Of a stretch of 64,000 nucleotides of DNA, positions 24,445 to 31,273 are shown piece by piece. Under the pieces are notes generated by a model. It worked only from the letters and a program-made list of their open reading frames with translations, did not search any database and was not told the origin of the DNA. How positions within the stretch are numbered: position 1 is the stretch's first letter; every line of letters begins with the position of its first letter. A program made the translations under genes and the position numbers. The stretch is from Faecalibacterium prausnitzii. Its GTDB lineage: Bacteria; Bacillota; Clostridia; Oscillospirales; Ruminococcaceae. The stretch is taken from NCBI RefSeq assembly GCF_003287405.1, contig NZ_PRLD01000007.1:1-64000 (forward strand). Reading direction: 5' to 3'.

Positions 24445-24880
24445 AGGACAAACCCTCCAACTCTGCCCGTAACCGCCGTAAAATCATCTGAATACGCCGC
24501 CCGGTTGTGTTGCCAGCCCGTCCATATCTCCGTCCAATCTCCCTATGCGTCAATCGTTGGAAGTAGTACAAGAAAATGATTTCCTGTTCCATCTGTGATA
24601 GTGCGGACAGGGCTGCGGCAAGCTCTGGACTTTCCAAAAGCACCATCTGACCACAGACGAAAAGCGGATAGCTGGTCATGCCGGATTGCTCCGCAAAGTA
24701 TTTATCTGTGGTACTGAATGGATAGTGTTTTTCTTCTATCAGATATTCAAGCGAGATTTCCCGCTTGCGGCGGCTCCGTATGCTCCGGGCTGCGTCTATG
24801 GCAGCGTGGCGAATAACAGTCTTGCAAAAGGCATCGTGTGTATGCCGGATATGTTCTTGATACTTTTCGTGTTCGGTCAT
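24422..24880 (-). CDS. Sigma-70 family protein (Tn916 Orf7-like)
   Basis: About 152 residues starting MTEHEKYQEHIRHTHDAF. Region 4 is clear near the C-terminus: ALSALSQMEQEIIFLYYFQRLTHREIGRRYGRAGNTTGRRIQMIL. The N-terminal half has a reduced region 2. This is the small sigma-like activator type of Tn916/Tn1549 elements. The ATG at 24880 is preferred to the frame's opening at 24922. It is coupled with the HTH gene downstream. Confidence 0.82.
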   Translation of the reverse strand: MTEHEKYQEHIRHTHDAFCKTVIRHAAIDAARSIRSRRKREISLEYLIEEKHYPFSTTDKYFAEQSGMTSYPLFVCGQMVLLESPELAAALSALSQMEQEIIFLYYFQRLTHREIGRRYGRAGNTTGRRIQMILRRLRAELEGLSYEPATSL

Positions 24881-25038
24881 GGAAAATCCCCCTTTCTGAA
24901 TAATGGCAGAGGGCGGCAGCATCTTGTGCTGTCGCCCTCTTGATTACCGAACAGCAAAGACGGGCGGGGCTGTCAACAGCGGCGCATTTCCGCCGTTCAT
25001 CTTGACCGTTGACAGGCTCGGCTGGGTTTGCTATCTGC

Positions 25039-25743
25039 TCACGGCAATTCACTCTCATTGATAGGAATTGCTTCAAGTTCCGTATTCAAATTGTTCCAAT
25101 AAGAGCCGATATCCGCACTTGTGAAATACTTAAAACCGCCTGCTGCTGACTTCAATTCGCCGTTTTTAACTCCATAGCAGGCGTAAATCAAATCGTAGCT
25201 TGTTCCATCTGAGAGGTTAAATCTAAAGCTGGTCACAGCTGCTCCGGCAGTTTCCTCAGTTGTTTTGTCTTTTAAGGATAAGCCCTTGAACTTATCATAC
25301 AGGGTCTTTATATCATTTTCAGCAACAACTACTTTCTTTTCTGCTGATGCAGGCACTTCGTCATAGTGGTACATTTCAACGCTTTCGACATCTTCAACCT
25401 CAAATGGGAAGTCGATTTTGACAGGCTCATAAGCAATGTTTATAGGTAACAGAAAGAGAGCTGCAAAAATTGCAATGATACAAAGAGCGATGGAAACGAG
25501 AACAGCAATCGTTATCTTTTTTTTGCCTCTCTGCTTTTCTTTTGCCTCATGGCGCATAATAACGCTTTCGCTTTCTTCGTGAAGAACATCTTCGTTCGTG
25601 TGAGAAAGCAATTTCTGATAAATTGCGTTACAGTCAGCACAGGCGTTCAAATGCTCTTTTACCATCTCTGCGCTTGCTTCGCTGCAAGCACCGTCAACAT
25701 ACAGCGGAAGAATATCTCGAACAATATCGCATTGTTTACTCAT
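25039..25743 (-). CDS. Anti-sigma factor with zinc-finger (zf-HC2) domain
   Basis: About 234 residues. An N-terminal zinc-finger domain shows CDIVRDILPLYVDGACSEAS with HLNACADCNAIY, the HxxxCxxC motif of ZAS-type anti-sigma factors (residues about 4-45). One membrane segment follows at about 80-103 and an extracytoplasmic domain to the C-terminus. The start ATGAGTAA overlaps the ECF sigma stop. It should hold the ECF sigma factor at the membrane until an envelope signal releases it. Confidence 0.85.
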   Translation of the reverse strand: MSKQCDIVRDILPLYVDGACSEASAEMVKEHLNACADCNAIYQKLLSHTNEDVLHEESESVIMRHEAKEKQRGKKKITIAVLVSIALCIIAIFAALFLLPINIAYEPVKIDFPFEVEDVESVEMYHYDEVPASAEKKVVVAENDIKTLYDKFKGLSLKDKTTEETAGAAVTSFRFNLSDGTSYDLIYACYGVKNGELKSAAGGFKYFTSADIGSYWNNLNTELEAIPINESELP

Positions 25744-26221
25744 GCTTTTCATCCATCCTTTCTTGAATTTTTAGCTTTGCACGATGATAAGTAACTCTCG
25801 CCCATGATTCTGTTTTTCCAAAAATTGCAGCGATTTGTGAAAAAGATAGTTCCCCGAATACGCGAAGCTGAAAGACTTCTTTGTATGGTTCTTCCAAACG
25901 GTGAAGAACGAGGTGTATGCGGAACGCCATGTCAGAATCTGCAACTGAGTTCTCAACATTTTCATTTGATGGCAAGTCATTGATTTCACTCACATCAGCT
26001 ACTCGCTGACGGCTTCGCATTTCATCATGGTAAAGATTTTTTGCTATGGAGCAGAGCCATGTCAATTCATCTGACTTACCTTTGAATTGTGATGTTGTAG
26101 AAACAGCCTTATAGAATGTGTTCTGCGTGATTTCCTCTGCTATCTCACGATTTTTGGCAAGAGAAATAGTATACGAGTATACCTGTAAATAGTAGGCTTT
26201 ATAGAGCTTTTCATAGTCCAT
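25736..26221 (-). CDS. ECF-type RNA polymerase sigma factor
   Basis: A 161-residue sigma factor with region 2 (YKAYYLQVYSYTISLAKNREIAEEITQNTFYKAVS, DELTWLCSIAKNLYHDEMRSRQR) and region 4 (LEEPYKEVFQLRVFGELSFSQIAAIFGKTESWARVTYHRAKLKIQ). The ATG at 26221 lies eleven bases after AAGGAGG; frames opening at 26230 or 26248 have poorer spacing. It is coupled to the zf-HC2 anti-sigma gene. The pair is of chromosomal stress-response type and probably hitchhikes here. Confidence 0.88.
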   Translation of the reverse strand: MDYEKLYKAYYLQVYSYTISLAKNREIAEEITQNTFYKAVSTTSQFKGKSDELTWLCSIAKNLYHDEMRSRQRVADVSEINDLPSNENVENSVADSDMAFRIHLVLHRLEEPYKEVFQLRVFGELSFSQIAAIFGKTESWARVTYHRAKLKIQERMDEKHE

Positions 26222-26427
26222 ACTTGTCATCACCTCCTTCAGCTTCATAGGTTAGACGGAGAAATCGGAATTTCGTTACAAAGAAGTTTGAAATTTTTAT
26301 ACCTTTACGATACTCTTGCTTTCTGCGGACTATTGGTAGACGCGCATTAACGGCAAGCAAAGAGATTGCTGTGTCAGCTTGATATGTTCAAATGCTAATT
26401 AAGTATAGCATACAGCTATGAATTTTT

Positions 26428-26634
26428 CTATTGCGTTCCCCTGACTTCGGAATAGTGGCAGGGCTGGCTATCCTTGTTTTGCTTTGTGCTTCTCTGCCGT
26501 ACATGAGCATTGGAGCCCGGGTTATCCGAGCCGTAGCCCTCCAGCAGATTGACCACACCCCATACGCCGAGACCGGCACCCAGAGCGACAACCAGAGTCT
26601 GAAGAACTTCGATAGCAGAGTTAAAGAATTCCAT
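26428..26634 (-). pseudogene. Maff2-family membrane protein, truncated
   Basis: It starts MEFFNSAIEVLQTLVVALGA followed by GLGVWGVVNLLEGYGSDNPG, the well-known N-terminus of the Maff2 proteins found directly after virD4 in Tn1549-type elements. After NPG (near 26525) the sequence becomes unrelated and hydrophilic (SNAHVRQRSTKQNKD), so the C-terminal half is replaced. On the plus strand the same DNA reads as a hydrophobic segment, suggesting the junction with an unrelated gene fragment. The conjugation genes that should follow are missing. Confidence 0.8.
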
Positions 26635-26772
26635 AGTCGTTTCTCCTTTATAAATGAAAGTTGTAGACCATCCGTACACACCTGAAGCTGCATAATGAAG
26701 CCGCAAACTGCGGCGGGAGTAGGCTTGCTGGTGTACCTCTCTGGTCAGGATAAAATAAAACCGCCTACCGGG

Positions 26773-27588
26773 TCAGGCAGACGGGAGCGAATCGGCATCC
26801 ACCACGATGAACTCATCACCGGGGTGGATTTTTTCTTTTCGGTTCAGATATTTTTCAATATCGAAGGTGTTTTTGGGGTCATAGTCCGAGGTCAGCTTGT
26901 AGTTGGGGTGCTGGGTCAGGTCGTACTTGTCCGAAAGAAAGGGGCGCACACCTCGCAGCTGCAAAATACACTTGCCGCCGTCCAGCACCGCCAGCTCATC
27001 CCGGCTCAATAACTCGTGCCCCATCTTTTGGAACGTAGTGCCGTAACTGGGGCTATTGCCACGGGTGTCTGAGGTGTTGAATGCGTCAATGGTCTCCTTG
27101 CCTAGCATCTCCGAAAGGTCTTTCAGGGTCGTGGGTTCGGAGCCGCCGAGAAAAATTTGACTGTCCATGTTGCCCACAATGGTATCTGCGTTGTCCTTGT
27201 AGATGGCTTTCAACTGGCTTCTTGCCTGTAAAACAAGGCAGGCAGAGATTTCACGGCTGCGAATGGTCGCCACCAGCTTTTCCAGATTGGGAATCTGCCC
27301 GATGTTGGCGCACTCGTCGATCAGGCACCGCACATGGATGGGCAGCTTGCCGCCGTACACATCGTCTGCTTTATCGCACAGGAGGTTGAAAAGCTGGGTG
27401 TAGACCATGCTGATGAGGAAATTAAAGGTGGAATCCGTGTCCGACATAATGAGGAACAGCGCCGTTTTCTTATCGCCCAGCGTGTCCAGTTGCAGCTCAT
27501 CGTACATAGTGAGGTCACGCAACTCTTGGATGTCGAAGGGGGCTAATCTGGCACCACAGGAAATGAGGATGGATTTTGCGGTCTTTCC
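26773..27588 (-). pseudogene. virD4: VirD4/TraG-type coupling protein, C-terminal segment (split by IME-2)
   Basis: From 27588 the frame reads GKTAKSILISCGARLAPFDI, then Walker B-like VRCLIDECANIGQIPNLEKL, ISACLVLQARSQLKAIY and IFLGGSEPTTLKDLSEMLG, all typical of the TcpA/VirD4 coupling ATPase C-terminal half, ending EFIVVDADSLPSA. A TTG at 27522 gives an artificial start. The preceding segment is at 41950-42383; joining at the shared GG (gene strand) gives KLAAGKTAKS in frame. The protein would dock the relaxosome to the mating channel if complete. Confidence 0.92.
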
Positions 27589-27635
27589 AGAGACAAATTG
27601 TCAAGGACTTTTTAATCAAATTCACAAAAAATCTA

Positions 27636-27675
27636 CAAAAAAGGTGCCAGAAGCGCTATATGGCTCCTGACACCT
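27636..27675 (-). terminator. Leftward terminator at the IME-2 left end
   Basis: AGGTGTCAGGAGC pairs imperfectly with GCTTCTGGCACCT and is followed on the minus strand by TTTTTT. It would stop the leftward transcription leaving the TnpW-side genes before it enters virD4. Confidence 0.7.
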
Positions 27676-27686
27676 CGTTTGATAGA

Positions 27687-28052
27687 TTACATTTTTCTGT
27701 TCAGCAGGTCTTTGCAGAGATACGCATAGTCTGGCAGCTGGTTGATATATGGCTCCCAGCGCCGCTTGATTTCGGCCAATTCCAGCGGATCGGCTGCTTC
27801 CAGCGCGTGATCGTTGCCCGTCATATACAAAACATCCGTAGCAACATCATCCAAACACCTGCTGCAAAGATCGGCGGCTGATTCGATTCTGATACCGGTA
27901 TCCACATAGACTGGATTGACGCCAATCGTCAGCCAGACATAGCCTACCTTGTCCGACCAGAGCAGTTCAAAATCAGGGCTTTGCCGCAGATGTTCCGCAA
28001 AGACCTCCTTTACTCGTTCAATTTCATGCTTCTCTTTTTCTGTGTAAAGCAT
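27687..28052 (-). CDS. Uncharacterized protein at the IME-2 left end
   Basis: A 121-residue acidic, mostly helical protein beginning MLYTEKEKHEIERVKEVF, with VWLTIGVNPVYVDTGIRI and LDDVATDVLYMTGND in the middle. No membrane segment or known catalytic motif is seen. AAGGAGG lies eight bases before the ATG at 28052; the frame opening at 28094 lacks such a signal. It is the last gene before the element end and follows the TnpW gene. Function unknown. Confidence 0.65.
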   Translation of the reverse strand: MLYTEKEKHEIERVKEVFAEHLRQSPDFELLWSDKVGYVWLTIGVNPVYVDTGIRIESAADLCSRCLDDVATDVLYMTGNDHALEAADPLELAEIKRRWEPYINQLPDYAYLCKDLLNRKM

Positions 28053-28129
28053 TTTCGTGTCCTCCTTGACAAAAATTTTGGTGCGTACCATCATCAGTTT
28101 AGCACAAGGCGGCTTCGTTTATCAGTCTG

Positions 28130-28324
28130 TCACATTTGCTGAATTTCATTTTTGAGCATACGCTTGATTTTATCGCTCATGGTTTCTGTGCTGGTATTGC
28201 TGAAATGGACATGAACCTTGTAGGTTGTCTTTCCGATTTTCTTTACCATCGTCGGCGTGTTTTCCGGCGCTCTGGACGCAGTAGCGGCGTCTGCCACCTG
28301 CATAGTACGGGGTTCTTTGTTCAT
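28130..28324 (-). CDS. TnpW-like transposon protein of IME-2
   Basis: A 64-residue protein with the characteristic block MVKKIGKTTYKVHVHFSNTS followed by TMSDKIKRMLKNE. AAGGAG precedes the ATG closely. It is near the end opposite the recombinase, as TnpW is in Tn4451. It is much closer to the IME-1 copy (15023) than to the host-element copy (19211). Confidence 0.85.
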   Translation of the reverse strand: MNKEPRTMQVADAATASRAPENTPTMVKKIGKTTYKVHVHFSNTSTETMSDKIKRMLKNEIQQM

Positions 28325-28367
28325 GGCGCTCCTTTCTCCGAACGGGTCTGTGCCGCCCGGTAAAAAA

Positions 28368-29231
28368 TCAGTCGTGCTTACTGTTTACAATGTCTTTTGC
28401 TGCCTGTCGGGTAGCACCGGCATTTTCTTCCCGGAAATTCTTCCCGTCAAAGAGAATCGGCGCACACCGTTCCAGAATACGGTCATAGATACGAGCGTGG
28501 GCCAGGTCAGGCGGGTTTTTGAGTTCGGCCAGCTTCAGGTTGGTGGTGATGATCATGGGCCTGCGGCTGCGGTAGCGGCTGTCAATGACGAAAAACATCT
28601 GCTCCATAGCATATTCGGTACTGCGCTCTACTCCCAGATCGTCAATGATAAGCAGGTCATACTCGTCAAAGCTGGCAATAAACTCCGACCTGTCCTCGGA
28701 AAACATCCCGGTCAGGCGGTTCAGAATGGTGGGAAAGTTCGTCATCAGCACCGGCACATCCTGGTCAAGCAAAGCATTTGCAATACATCCGGCGAAAAAA
28801 GACTTGCCGGTTCCCACATCTCCAAACAGCAAAAGCCCGATATTGCTCTTATATGCCTCTTTCCAGTTCTCCACATAGGCGCGGGCCTTGTCCATCAATG
28901 GGTTTTTGCCGTTGTCGTTGGCAAAGGTGTAGTCATACAGATAACGGTCTTGCAAGCCCTGTGCCTTTCGGCGTTTGATACGCTCCATGCGGCGCTGCCG
29001 TTCTTCAGCAGCCTTGCGCTGCTCCTCAGCCTCCCGCTGGCACTGGCAGATGCAGCGCGGCATAAAGTAGCCGGATTTCCCGAAGCATGGCACAACGGTC
29101 TGCCTCTGGCCGCCGCATTTCTTACAGTGAATGAGCCCGTCTGCCGGGTCTATGTACTCGTCCCCGGCCAGTTCCATACCGACGGCTGCCTTGTCGATCA
29201 GCGCCCGGATTTCTGCGGTAATCTCCATCAT
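28368..29231 (-). CDS. DnaC-like helicase loader (AAA+ ATPase) of IME-2
   Basis: A 287-residue protein with an N-terminal zinc-binding part (HCKKCGGQRQTVVPC ... CICQCQREAEEQ) and a AAA+ domain: Walker A LFGDVGTGKSFFAGC, Walker B LLIIDDLGVER, and DSRYRSRRPMIITTN. It is paralogous to the protein at 19415-20254. The ATG overlaps the DnaD-like stop (ATGATG). It should load the host DnaB helicase at the element's replication origin. Confidence 0.9.
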   Translation of the reverse strand: MMEITAEIRALIDKAAVGMELAGDEYIDPADGLIHCKKCGGQRQTVVPCFGKSGYFMPRCICQCQREAEEQRKAAEERQRRMERIKRRKAQGLQDRYLYDYTFANDNGKNPLMDKARAYVENWKEAYKSNIGLLLFGDVGTGKSFFAGCIANALLDQDVPVLMTNFPTILNRLTGMFSEDRSEFIASFDEYDLLIIDDLGVERSTEYAMEQMFFVIDSRYRSRRPMIITTNLKLAELKNPPDLAHARIYDRILERCAPILFDGKNFREENAGATRQAAKDIVNSKHD

Positions 29232-29962
29232 ACGGTTTCATCCTCCTTTACGCTGTAATCACGGTTGCGGGTGGGCGGGGCCGCCTTTTTCGCGTCCTCA
29301 CCGGCCCAGCGCCGGATGGTGGCGGCATGGCTCTGATACCGCTTACCGGTAGAGGCCATGTATTCGGACAGCTTTTCGATGTACTGGCCCCATACAGTGG
29401 GAAAACTGGCCTGCAAGTCTGCCAGTTCCTCGTCCGTCAGGAAAACATTCTGGTAACGGCCATAGGCGCGGGCGGAGCATCCCTTCTCTATCTCTCTCTT
29501 TATCTCTATCTCTTTCTCTAACTCTATCTCTATCTCTGGTGGACGAATGTCGGACAAATGTCCGCCGTTTGTCCGGGGCGCAGAAAGAGCCTTGTTTTGG
29601 AGCCTCGCAGCCCGCTTTCGCTCAGCCTCGGTGGAGGACTGGCCGATTAAAAGTTCGATGTTGCTCATGTAGAATGTGCCGCTGTCCAGCACTTCCACAA
29701 GGCCCAGCTTCAAAAAGATCTGCAAGGCTCTCTCCACAGTGCCGATCTGCTGGCGGGTGATGGTGGCGATCATCTGCGCCGTGTAGGGGATGTCCTCGTC
29801 AAGCTGGAGCCGCCCGCCATGTTTCAGCGATTTCAGATACAGCTTGAGCAGAATGTTGGAATACAGCACACCGTCCTGCATACTTTCCAGCAGCACGATG
29901 GAATCATCGTCAAAATAGTTTTCTTTGAGTTTCAGGTAATAATATTTTCGGTTGTCTGACAT
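29228..29962 (-). CDS. DnaD/phage replisome organizer-like replication initiator of IME-2
   Basis: A 244-residue protein closely related to 20251-20991: MSDNRKYYYLKLKENYFDDD start, winged-helix region YSNILLKLYLKSLKHGGRLQL, then a linker EIEIELEKEIEIKREIEK and DnaD-like C-terminus YIEKLSEYMASTGKRYQSHAA. As in the paralogue, the linker is encoded by a pyrimidine-rich plus-strand tract of repeated TCTATCTCT units at about 29485-29540. It overlaps the DnaC-like gene, forming a two-gene replication module. Confidence 0.88.
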   Translation of the reverse strand: MSDNRKYYYLKLKENYFDDDSIVLLESMQDGVLYSNILLKLYLKSLKHGGRLQLDEDIPYTAQMIATITRQQIGTVERALQIFLKLGLVEVLDSGTFYMSNIELLIGQSSTEAERKRAARLQNKALSAPRTNGGHLSDIRPPEIEIELEKEIEIKREIEKGCSARAYGRYQNVFLTDEELADLQASFPTVWGQYIEKLSEYMASTGKRYQSHAATIRRWAGEDAKKAAPPTRNRDYSVKEDETV

Positions 29963-30075
29963 AGGGTTCCTCCTTGGGGTTTCTCTTGGGATTCTGTACG
30001 CATTTTAAGGCTATTTTAGGGGGCAGAGGATAAATCTATCAGACTGCCTTTGACACCCCCGAAAAAAGCCTTGAT

Positions 30076-30474
30076 TTACAAGGGTTTTTCAGCCCCTAAA
30101 GCGTGACATTTCTCCCGTTGTTTCCGCTTGCGCTTTGCGGCGTTGATCCGCTTCATGCGTGCGGCACATTCCGGGCAGTATTTGGCTCGGTTGGAACCGG
30201 GGGTAAACAGCGCCCCGCATACGGAGCATTTCTTCGCATTCAGCCGGTGGAACAGTGCCGTTTCCAGTTCCTTATCCTGCGGCAATACCGCCGCCCGAAA
30301 CCACCTGCACAACAGGGAGTAGGAAATAGACTGGACACAGACACATTCTTCCCCATCGTCCAGGGCGATACAGTTTCCGTCGATGTAGTTACAGCACTCA
30401 TGCACCAGCCTCCGCACTCTGCGGTACTGGCGGTAATCCATGACGGGGATAGGTTCAGACTTATTGTTCTTCAT
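30076..30474 (-). CDS. Cysteine-rich zinc-ribbon protein
   Basis: A 132-residue protein. The N-terminal half has MDYRQYRRVRRLVHECCNYI and CIALDDGEECVCVQSISYSL. The C-terminal half holds a zinc ribbon KKCSVCGALFTPGSNRAKYC followed by PECAARMKRINAAKRKRKQ with a basic tail. This looks like a small DNA-binding protein. It is upstream of the replication genes on the same strand, about 115 bp away. Function unknown. Confidence 0.65.
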   Translation of the reverse strand: MKNNKSEPIPVMDYRQYRRVRRLVHECCNYIDGNCIALDDGEECVCVQSISYSLLCRWFRAAVLPQDKELETALFHRLNAKKCSVCGALFTPGSNRAKYCPECAARMKRINAAKRKRKQREKCHALGAEKPL

Positions 30475-30529
30475 AAATGATTTCTTTCATAAAGCCGGCA
30501 ACCTCCTCAAATGAATTTATTATTAAATA

Positions 30530-30576
30530 TTCGTGCAAAGTATTGTTTTCTTCGTGCAAATGGCATATACTATAAT
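30530..30576 (+). promoter_or_regulatory. Promoter/operator of the RelB-YafQ unit
   Basis: Two copies of TTCGTGCAAA (30530-30539 and 30551-30560) lie 21 bp apart, two helical turns, just before a -10 TATAAT at 30571-30576. The -35 is weak and overlaps the second repeat. Direct repeats in this place fit autorepression by a ribbon-helix-helix antitoxin. Confidence 0.6.
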
Positions 30577-30600
30577 TGCCAGCAGAAAGGGGTTGATCGT

Positions 30601-30879
30601 ATGGCTGGAAATACCACAAACATCAGTATCCGCATGGACGCAGATTTGAAAGCGCAGGCGGACGCACTGTTTACTGAACTTGGCATGAACCTGACTACGG
30701 CGTTTAACATCTTTGTGCGCCAGTCGCTTCGTGAAGGCGGCATTCCCTTTGAAGTAAGGCTGGAACAGCCGAACAAAGAAACGGTTGCTGCCATGCTGGA
30801 AGCGGAAAGGATTGCAAAAGACCCGTCTGTAAAGGGCTACAATGACCTTGACGAGTTGTTTGCTGACCTGAAAAGATGA
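30601..30879 (+). CDS. RelB/DinJ-family antitoxin
   Basis: A 92-residue protein starting MAGNTTNISIRMDADLKAQA, with the ribbon-helix-helix block ELGMNLTTAFNIFVRQSLRE and GGIPFEV that define RelB/DinJ antitoxins. The C-terminal tail (DPSVKGYNDLDELFADLKR) would wrap the toxin. The ATG at 30601 follows AAAGGGG; a frame open from 30511 overlaps the operator and is not used. It overlaps the toxin gene by ATGA. It neutralises YafQ and likely represses the operon. Confidence 0.9.
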   Translation: MAGNTTNISIRMDADLKAQADALFTELGMNLTTAFNIFVRQSLREGGIPFEVRLEQPNKETVAAMLEAERIAKDPSVKGYNDLDELFADLKR

Positions 30880-31166
30880 AAGAAACCAAATATACCGTCA
30901 AGTACACGACCAGTTTCAAAAAAGACTACAAACGAGCCATCAAGCGTGGCTTGAAGATCGAGCTGCTGGAGCAGGTCGTAGCGTTGCTGGCGATGGGCGA
31001 ACCGCTGCCGGATAAGAACCGTGACCATGACCTGTCCGGCGATTGGGCAGGCCATCGGGAATGTCATATTCTCCCGGACTGGCTGCTTGTCTACCGCATA
31101 GAAGATGATGTTCTGGTGCTGACGCTGGCCCGCACCGGCACACACAGCGACTTGTTCGGCAAATAA
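30876..31166 (+). CDS. YafQ-family mRNA interferase toxin (RelE superfamily)
   Basis: A 96-residue protein, KYTTSFKKDYKRAIKRGLKI at the start, then PLPDKNRDHDLSGDWAGHRE and CHILPDWLLVYRIEDDVLVL, ending TGTHSDLFGK. The histidines in DHDLSG, GHRECH and the C-terminal THSDLF are the YafQ catalytic region. Such toxins cut mRNA on the ribosome. With the antitoxin it should stabilise IME-2 by post-segregational killing. It is the only rightward transcript in this part of the element. A terminator follows at 31174. Confidence 0.9.
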   Translation: MKETKYTVKYTTSFKKDYKRAIKRGLKIELLEQVVALLAMGEPLPDKNRDHDLSGDWAGHRECHILPDWLLVYRIEDDVLVLTLARTGTHSDLFGK

Positions 31167-31173
31167 ACCGACT

Positions 31174-31207
31174 GCCGCCGTATGGGGAAACCTGTACGGC
31201 GGTTTTT
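31174..31207 (+). terminator. Terminator after the toxin gene
   Basis: GCCGCCGTA pairs with TACGGCGG around a short loop, followed by TTTTT. It lies eight bases after the yafQ stop. Confidence 0.8.
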
Positions 31208-31273
31208 CTGTGTGCAAAAGGGTGTCGTGAAACGCGACGCACCTAAAAGGAGTACGCCAAAACGCGGTAGCCC

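Noticed and set aside
26431-26685. Plus-strand frame opposite Maff2 as a gene
   Set aside because: Only the first 25 residues look membrane-like; the remainder is antisense to Maff2 and lacks a start signal. Kept only as evidence of a junction.
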